From Multifurca ochricompacta (Eukaryota; Basidiomycota; Agaricomycetes; Russulales; Russulaceae), in NCBI GenBank assembly GCA_022496185.1, contig WTXG01000001.1:1736001-1800000 (forward strand): 64,000 bases of DNA, given 5' to 3'. This document shows positions 57,303-64,000 of this stretch, piece after piece. The notes beneath the pieces are model-generated. The model had not been told where the DNA came from. It saw only the letters and a program-made list of their open reading frames with translations, and ran no database searches. Each line of letters opens with the position of its first letter. The first letter of the stretch is position 1. Position numbers and translations under genes: made by a program.

Positions 57303-59250
57303 TCAATCGGCGAATGGATCTGTGAACGGGTCCTCATCGCTGGTAATATGCCCCCTCACGTCCCCATCATCGTCACCACTGTTGTCTGAGACATTCACAT
57401 ATGCTTTGCGCACGTGCAAGCCCGACGGTTGTCCTGCAAGTTGATATGTCTCGCCATCGGAAGACTCGTAGTCACTGAAGTCGGAGAGCGAGCCACGGCG
57501 ATAGACCTGATCCTCGTTTGATGGATGCGTCGTTGGCCGGATTGGCGGCTGCAGATTACTACTTGACTAGTTCAGAGTGAAAGGTTGTGGAATAGTGGAA
57601 CTGGCTAACCGCTGCTCGGGGCCAAGTGCCCCAAAGCTCAGATCTTGCAGGTCAGGGTGGATGGGAGACTCCGAGACGTCGTCCTCGGCTCGAGAACGGT
57701 GTCGCACCGCACGCTGCACCGCTGCATGTTGCTTCTCTTGTAATCGTTGTACTTCCGAGCCAGCTATATGTGCAGCCTCTAGACCCCGCTGAACCTCCTC
57801 AATGTCTTTCTCTGACACATTCGGCTTGGAGAGCTGGTGGTCTTGATTTGGTGTTACGCGAAGAGGACACCATTGGTCCTTACCTTGTCGTAGCTCTGTA
57901 ATGCGGCGATAATACGCTCGTTCGTTTCGATGAGCGTTCCGATGATCTCTTCATCTTCCACCAGCTATGTATGGATTAGGTAAGAGCGAGAGCTTTTATT
58001 GTGACAAAATGATTACTTGCTTGAATGTACCGAACGATAAGCTTACGAGCTTGCTTGGCTTTGACTAAGCATTCTTGAACGCGCTCGTTGGTCAGTAGGC
58101 TATCGTTCTCGGTGTTGACGAGCTTCAATTTGTGATTAAATAAGCCAAGCAGCCTCGAGATTGTGAAGTAACCGACCGTGATAGCATTCACCAAATTATT
58201 TGCGGCGGAAGACGCATTCGCAATAGAAGTGAGGACTTGTGGTTTCTCCTGCCCCAATGAGAGTCAGAGTATAGCTTGCGGTAAGCGCTACAGGGAAATA
58301 AACCCGTTCAAAATCGAACTGTTTCCGAGCATTACTTGCGATTTTGGAAGCCGCCTTCTGCCTTCGAGCCTCTTCTTCAATCTTGAAACGCTCCTCCTTG
58401 GCCTTCCGTTTGGCATCATCCTTCTCTCTACGCTTTTGCTCAGCTTCGCGCTCACGCTCTGCCATCGCTTCACGGTCGACCTCGGACCTGCGGGGAGGTT
58501 CTGCAGGTTTGACCTGCCGATAAAGGCTGGCGATACCAGCGGCACTACGGTCATCCTTAAACTGCCTGCTCCAGGAAGCCAAGACTGCTAAAACCTTCTT
58601 CTTCACTTTTGGGTCTGTCGAGGAGTCCGTGGCAAGATTTTTCAACGCGTCCGTCAATTGCCCGTCAGCAAAAGTACCTATGCGTTTGCCTGAGATGCGA
58701 TGACGGGAGAAAGAGAAATTGAGAAAGCTAACTTTGGAATTTACGGCTAGAGTTCTCGACCAGTGCGTTGAGGATCTAAACATACCTGTGTGAGGAGAGA
58801 ACGAATATACTTTAGTAAGCGAACTGACCACGAGAGCACGGTATTGTTGATGGGTGCTACCGTGTTTTATCTTCTTTCTGATAGCTCTTGATGCCTCCGC
58901 AGTGCTACGGCTATGGTCAAGCGAGATGTGAGGAGGAGTGGAAGCGTGGACACTGACCCAGAAGCTTGGAGATCGATGGAATCAATCAACTCTGGAATGC
59001 TTGATCATTAGGGCAAGATCAATCAGCGATGAGTAGCTCTATTTAATATGTCAGGGTAAGTGTGTACCCGTCATAGACTTCGTCATCGTAAGTGGATGAA
59101 GTAAGAATGTCGACCCATTCAGTGATTGATGACTCGAATCCAACAAATGAGCCAAGATAATTGGAAATGTTGCATTTATTTCAACGCACGCGAGGTTTCT
59201 CTTTAGAGAACGCAGCGGCTGCCTGCTTTGCCAGACTGAAGGCAGACATG
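57303..59250 (-). CDS. VHS-GAT adaptor, LSB5-like
   Basis: A VHS-domain trafficking adaptor resembling yeast Lsb5, which links ubiquitin, Arf-type GTPases and actin at endocytic sites. The start at 59250 gives MSAFSLAKQAAAAFSKEKPR. The VHS domain is spread over short exons: SSITEWVDILTSSTYDDEVYDG, LIDSIDLQASG, EASRAIRKKIKHGSTHQQYRALV and LTDALKNLATDSSTDPKVKKKVLAVLASW. A charged coiled coil follows (REREAEQKRREKDDAKRKAKEE). A GAT-like helical region (KPQVLTSIANASSAANNLVNAI, NERVQECLVKAKQARKLIVRYIQ) and IEEVQRGLEAAHI come next. The acidic end has SDFSDYESSDGE and a final DPFTDPFAD. Two exon joins (near 59090 and near 57600) need a small frame correction. It is convergent with SerRS, with 113 bases between stops. 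Confidence 0.82.
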
Positions 59251-59342
59251 AGATGATGGAGAGATGAGAGAAAGAAAGAAAGATGATGTATGATATGATA
59301 TGATGTGAATCCAATTAAATGACGTATCAACCATCGTCATCT

Positions 59343-60596
59343 TCATCGCTTTCGCTCTGAACGCCATTTGTACACTCGTGGCTTGTACACTACAGGTTCA
59401 TGTCTAGATGTCGACGTTCGGCCTCGTCCCCGTCTTGCATCCAACTCGTCTTCGTCATTCTGTTCCTCTACTCTCTCCACGTCCTTCACCTTCTTAGAAC
59501 AACCTTTACCCATCAACAACCTCTGCATCTCTAACTCACGTTCTGTGTATCGTAACATACGGTCCCGGTGCAGGCGCGCGGACAACTCTTTTAGCAGACG
59601 CGTTCGGTGGGTCTGTGTTCCCCGTCCCCGTTCCCGTTTAACATAGAAAAATAACCTATAAAGAGGGAAAGAGAGCTTACTTTGGAAGCCTCTCGTCTTT
59701 CAAATTCAGTGTTTTTGTCTGTCCCGTCAATGGTCTTGTCAGATACTTCTTTCTTCTTCCCTCTTTTCAACCTTTCAGGTTCCTTCCAACCAAGGTCAAC
59801 CGCACCGACCACACCGACCGTGTCTCTGTTTTTAGAATGAGGCGTCATAAGAGTGTCTCGGCTCGTTGTATATCGCCGTGCTGTATGATGTGAGATATAA
59901 TATATGCATGGTCAATAGATCGTCCACACATACCTTCCTCTTCATTCTCCACAAACACTATGTGTTTCGCCGAAGGTTGCGACGACCTCCGTTTACGCGC
60001 ATTCGACGGCCCCGCAAGAATACCCACGCCTTTTAGAATCTCTAGCTCTTCCTTATCAAGACCAGTGTCAGCATCCTCGGTTTGCACCTCATCTGTGGGG
60101 TTTGTAACGAAGAGGTCCGCTAGTGCTCTCAACTGGCCCCTGAGCTTCTCGATTTTCTACTACAGGATGAGTGGAACCATTTTGACTCAGCGAGAACGAG
60201 ACGCACTTTCAAACCAGCTGCTCGCATCGTCCTGACGTAGTTTTCATCCTGAGTCTTTAGAATCTTCGCCATATCCACCGGGAGGCTAGCATTTCCTCGA
60301 TCTTGTACATGCACGCCTCCCTATCATGTATCAAAGGTCAGATTACATCCCACCGCAGGTCGCGCAGACCTGTATACCTCTGTTTTCTGCTTGTTCATTC
60401 CAAAGTAGAACTCATCTTGATTCTTGTCAGCAGCTTTCTGCCGCAGGCGCCTGATCCTGTCCTGCTTCGAGTGATAGTCTCGAGCACGAAGTACATAGTC
60501 CTTGTGTTTTTCAAGGATACCAAAGCGCTGTCGATGCGAGAGCTGGGAACGCTCTTTGTGATTCCGACGATGAAGGGAATTGCGTAGCGAGGACAT
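59343..60596 (-). CDS. UTP11: U3 snoRNA-associated protein UTP11
   Basis: A component of the small-subunit processome for 18S rRNA maturation. The start at 60596 gives [20 protein letters not shown], the UTP11 signature, followed by [23 protein letters not shown] and [13 protein letters not shown]. Introns at about 60393-60318, 60208-60165, 59931-59874 and 59682-59625 link [53 protein letters not shown] and REASK to [20 protein letters not shown]. The protein is very basic, and its end [12 protein letters not shown] is typical. The frame is intact when spliced. Its ATG lies just downstream of the 60640-61702 gene on the same strand. Confidence 0.93.
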
Positions 60597-60639
60597 GGTG
60601 GGAGTGGGAGTGGACAGAAACACAAATATTCAGGGTATT

Positions 60640-61702
60640 ATGTAACACATATTGAATATTATATATTATATATATAGAGACCTTGCCAATACGTTCGTCA
60701 TCCTCCCCGTCGCTGTCACTTACGCTCTGGGATCGATAGCCATGATTGGTGACGACATTTTCGGGCTGCAGGTGTGGGCCAAGTTGAGACAATGAAAGAG
60801 CGGCTGTTGTGTATGTGGGGTGAGACTGCGGGTGTGGTGTTGGGATTGGGCTCACAAAATAGAGCACACTCTCGAGGGCAGCAACGCTCGCGGCAGGAAA
60901 TTCTAATTGTCGCGCGTGGATGCGGATGCTTTGGTGGAGCACGTCCATGCGATCCCAGCGCCCGCGCTCCATTCGTTCCCGGTCTCCTCTGGGAGTCACT
61001 TGTGTCAGTGCAGCCACAGAAAAAGGGGCAGGTGGGGCAGACGTGGATGTAGACTCCATCATGACAGGACCTAAGCCCTGAGGGAGTGGCATGGACATCG
61101 AAGGGAAGTGCGGATATGGTGCAGAGAAGGCGGGTGGTGACTCTGGATGAGCTCGCATGGGAGCTGCCATCTTTCTAACAGCCAGGTCCGATCGAGGGCC
61201 CTGCACCACGTGGGGAGTGGGCTGCTTGCGGCACAGTAGGGTTGACACCGGCTACCATCGATTGAGAAACGGCCTGCGCACATCTACCGTGACGGGTGAA
61301 CGATAGGTTCGCGGGCCCGATCTCATGAGAATGCTGAGACATGTCTGCACTCTCGAGAGTCAGTGAGGAAAGACAAAAATAAAAAACGATCCAACGCGTA
61401 CAGTACACCCGGACTTCTACTGTGTCAAAATATGTCTGTAACTCATCGAGGCTGGGCAGCCTTTGCCTTCTAGCTGAGGTGCGTCTCAAAGGTGAGGGAG
61501 GTGTGAAAGGTACGTAGCATACAGCAAACCTTTCGACTAGGTGCTTTTCGCACCTTTCTTGACGCACTTTCTTCGCCCACTCCTCGAATGGCGTGCGCAG
61601 ACAAGTTTGGCATGATCTTTGAAGCGTGGTAGAATAGCTTTGGAACCGTATGTGCACCTTCTCATCTTCTTCCTTCTCCCTCCAAGCCTGAAAGGCTTCC
61701 AA
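60640..61702 (-). CDS. Hypothetical protein
   Basis: I do not recognise this protein. The start at 61702 gives MEAFQAWREKEEDEKVHIRF, a helical charged region with paired cysteines (SCQTCLRTPFEEWAKK). An intron at about 61425-61350 joins DELQTYFDTVE to SADMSQHSHEIGPANLSFTRH. A second, less certain intron or shift leads to DLAVRKMAAPMRAHPESPPAF. The middle is Pro/Ser-rich. The last block (MDVLHQSIRIHARQLEFPAASVAALESVLYF) looks helical and conserved, followed by an acidic SVSDSDGEDDERIG. The 3' end is not defined: no stop precedes the UTP11 ATG in this frame, and an intron with a TA-rich stretch near 60660 is likely. The end given is approximate. Confidence 0.5.
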
Positions 61703-62105
61703 ATTTTAATTTTCGAAAACTAAAGTGTAACCATCGTCCATATCACCAGTGTCATAGGGCCCTCTGTGAGTGCACCTCGTCGAGCCGTCCTGTATGTGAC
61801 TGGGGGGCTCGAGGCTGAAGCAAGAGCATACAAGTCGGGTAAGATGGAGTTTGGGCGGTCTGAACGGAACGGAGATGTTATCCAGGCTTGAAAACTCATA
61901 CGGGTTAACGGCTGCAAAGCCGGTTCGCTTTTTTTTTCACCCCGCTTAACTTTTTTTGGGCCTTTGGCCGGAAAGATGGAGATGCGTCCGCACGCGATTG
62001 CAAATCCGGTTCAAGTTTTTGTATTGAAGGTCCGTAATTAATGGGGCAGTAATTAAATATTTTAAAAGTCCAGTATTGCATCCATCCGATTCGTCGCTCT
62101 CTGCT
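61703..62105. other. Intergenic region, tandem minus-strand genes
   Basis: About 400 bases. Two similar short segments, with TGCAAAGCCGGTTCGC at about 61913 and TGCAAATCCGGTTCAAG at about 62000, sit 85 bases apart. No cloverleaf could be folded around them by eye. The span should include the 3' end of the PLC-like gene and the promoter of the gene that starts at 61702. Confidence 0.4.
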
Positions 62106-63630
62106 CTAAAGAACAGCTAACGAGCCTGCCAGCAAGCCAAAAGATATTACTGCCGGCATAATCAAGTCCCGAGCCTCAAAGCGTAAAACGGCACCGTTTG
62201 GTGTAGAAGTCACCGAGGTGGTCTCCGTACTTGTAGAACGCGGGGAGGGCACTGGCGTCGAAGGGCTATAAGTGACCCCGTTGGCAGTTGCAGCAACCTC
62301 AAAGACACTGCCACCTCCAAACTCGTAGAACTTTGCAGAGTGAGTTGTGGCATCAAACAAACGATTATACTAAATGATATACATACATCAACGAGCATGA
62401 AGTTGGGATTCCGTCCATTCGCGGCAACGCAAGTCTGCAACTGCTGGCCAAGCGAGCCTACACCAGTTACAGCGTTTGTAACGTTTGCCGAGCCTGGATC
62501 AGGAGCAGGTTGCCCGAGAACAATCTTATCCAAGAAATGATTGATCAGGTAAAGTTGGGTGCTTGCATCGCCTTTCGTCCGATTCACGTTGCAATCAAAC
62601 GTGGTATCTGTCACGTCGAACGCGGTTTCCCACACATTGGTGAACTCTGACATAGGTGACGTAGGATTGTGAGCAATTGGTCTGATCGAATGGGAATAAA
62701 AAAACTTGCCATCGATGATATAAGGTACTGAGGTAAAATCGGCCCCAGTATCCATGAAGGTGACCAAGCGTTTGCCCGAATCAATCATCGAACCGAGGGA
62801 AGGCCACGATCCAAGAGAAGTGGTCGCAGATGGGGGCGCATACGACAGAGTGTCCAATCCCACCGCTTTGAAGACGGTATCATAATCAGATGGCTTAAAT
62901 CCGTCTGAATTCACGATCAAGAGTGATACAACTGCAAAGCTACCATGATCAAAGAGTGACCCAAAATAGGAGTCAGTGAGGCCACCCACCATCGTTGGGA
63001 TTCGCATCCATCCAGGATTTGACTTAATCACATTAGGACTAAGCGCTAACTGCGGTGATTGTGCTTGCTCCTTACCTGATTGGAGGTAGTTCTGTAAAAC
63101 CCCACCGTTGAATAAAGTCTGATGCGCGCACTGTCAGATATTGAGGCGTGGAAGTAAATATGATTTGACTCACGCAACTCGTGTGACACAACTGGATGGT
63201 GCCTCCCTGGTTGTGGGCTTGCATCTGAAGCATCCGGATCCCATCGTTCAATTGTTGAGTCACTAGAAGGAAATTTTATGGGCCAGATCCTGGAACGGCT
63301 GAGACCGATACCCACCGTTGTAGTCTTGGTTCGCGAATACTGCGGAACTGTCAGCTCGTGGCTTAATGCGAGACCCAAACGAGATCCCACCATTGTTGAC
63401 ACCAACAGCGTAGGAATCATGGGCACCGACGAAAGTGATATTTCCGTAACTTTTCTCGCAAAACTACAAACCTTATCAAACCTTAACAGTGAGGCTGACA
63501 TGTGATGAGTAAACACCTGAGGGAACCCATTGCAAGTCGTTGCCCGACGCCCGGTGGCAGCAGCGGAGGAAAAGGGAAGGAGAGAGAGAGAAAGCGCGAC
63601 CAGCGCAGCGTGGAATATCGAGGTTAACAT
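62106..63630 (-). CDS. GPI-anchored PLC-like phosphodiesterase (PI-PLC X-domain fold)
   Basis: A secreted fungal protein of the PLC-like phosphodiesterase superfamily. The start at 63630 gives a signal peptide (MLTSIFHAALVALSLSLLPF) and a cysteine (RRATTCNGFPQ). Spliced exons read VGAHDSYAVGVN (His of the TIM-barrel active site), QDYNVTQQLNDGIRMLQMQAH and IQLCHTSC. Later come YLQSVKSWMDANPND/VVSLLIVNSDGFK, joined over an intron at about 62997-62940, then SMIDSGKRLVTFMDTGAD and an end region FYEFGGGSVFEVA. After a Ser/Thr-rich stretch, a basic residue and hydrophobic tail (IMPAVISFGLLAGSLAVL) form a GPI-anchor signal. The second catalytic His was not confirmed. Members are widespread in Agaricomycetes, and the substrate is unknown. 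Confidence 0.88.
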
Positions 63631-64000
63631 GGAAAGGAAAGAGTAGGTTAAGAGACAAGTGATAAATGGCTAGAGGCTGTTGCTGCGCACTGCACTTGTT
63701 GCCCTCCTCTGTGCCTGTGTGCCTGTGCTGCTGTGCACTGCGCTGTGCTCATGATGGTTCATTTCATTTTCATTTGATTGTCAGCATCCGCTCGATCGGG
63801 CCGACCGCGTGGGCCAGTGGACCAGACTGGAGCAATAGCTATAGATCTACCAGATACGACTTGATTTCATGCCCTACGAAAAGACTGATGAGAGAGTAGT
63901 GTTGAAGCACCCAAAGGTTTGCAAAAACTCGGGCATTTTGCGAAACTGTAACGCTGCTCACCTCGCTATAATATTGCTAGGGTGCCACAGCCGAGATTCT
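63631..64000. promoter_or_regulatory. Upstream region of PLC-like gene; nothing else seen
   Basis: About 370 bases to the window edge. It has TGTGCCTGTG-type repeats at about 63700-63750. The short plus-strand ORF here has no recognisable features. Confidence 0.35.

Noticed and set aside
1..64000. Transposons, prophage, CRISPR or biosynthetic gene cluster
   Set aside because: No transposase, integrase, reverse transcriptase, terminal repeats, regularly spaced repeats or linked metabolic enzymes were found.

Overview
The window looks like nuclear DNA of a filamentous basidiomycete, most likely a mushroom-forming Agaricomycete. Genes are dense and lie on both strands, with 1-2 kb coding spans. 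They are cut by many introns of about 45-65 nt with GTGCGC/GTACGT/GTAAGT-type donors and AG acceptors, and some first exons are only 10-30 nt. The core eukaryotic proteins read like basidiomycete orthologues. No bacterial operons, CRISPR arrays, transposons, rRNA or convincing tRNA were seen. Gene models below were spliced by eye; spans run from start codon to stop codon and include introns.

Layout. 1-3327 (-): glycogenin-type GT8 glycosyltransferase, running off the left edge. 3860-6193 (+): mitochondrial UbiB/ADCK2-type kinase. 6383-6989 (+): degenerate fructosamine-3-kinase relic. 7251-11482 (+): RNA polymerase II subunit RPB2. 11612-13974 (-): PTM1/GPR107-type seven-TM Golgi/endosome protein. 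14118-15940 (+): sorting nexin SNX4/Atg24. 16059-17168 (-): HORMA protein REV7. 17169-18845: gene-poor. 18846-20423 (+): weak hypothetical coding. 20620-22092 (-): splicing factor CWC25. 22382-23358 (+): small voltage-sensor-like ion-channel protein. 23430-23940: simple-sequence block. 24015-26630 (+): Ser/Pro-rich orphan. 26987-30737 (-): endocytic adaptor SLA2. 30967-31977 (+): SURF1/SHY1. 32439-35644 (+): coiled-coil two-TM orphan. 35868-37751 (-): C-x2-C zinc-finger protein. 37918-40270 (+): TFIIIB subunit BDP1. 41201-42483 (+): secreted RNase T2. 42827-44534 (+): HST3/4-type sirtuin. 44663-45301 (-): shared polymerase subunit RPB6. 45601-49622 (+): multi-RRM protein. 51246-52730 (-): orphan with an RRM-like C-terminus. 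53077-54029 (-): CFD1 Fe-S scaffold ATPase. 54222-55587 (-): RFC small subunit (RFC2/Rfc4). 55643-57190 (+): mitochondrial seryl-tRNA synthetase. 57303-59250 (-): VHS/LSB5-like adaptor. 59343-60596 (-): UTP11. 60640-61702 (-): orphan. 62106-63630 (-): GPI-anchored PLC-like phosphodiesterase.

The genes are mostly unrelated housekeeping loci: transcription (RPB2, RPB6, BDP1), replication and repair (RFC, REV7, HST3/4-type sirtuin), RNA processing (CWC25, UTP11, RRM protein), trafficking (SNX4, SLA2, LSB5-like, PTM1) and mitochondria (SURF1, SerRS, UbiB-type). No metabolic cluster or novel defence-like system is visible. The strongest unexpected signal concerns data quality. At least 15 otherwise intact conserved genes or exons are broken by single-base shifts, nearly all explained by loss of one base from a short homopolymer. 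This pattern points to residual long-read or homopolymer sequencing error rather than pseudogenes. The FN3K copy is different, because it also lacks its catalytic half.
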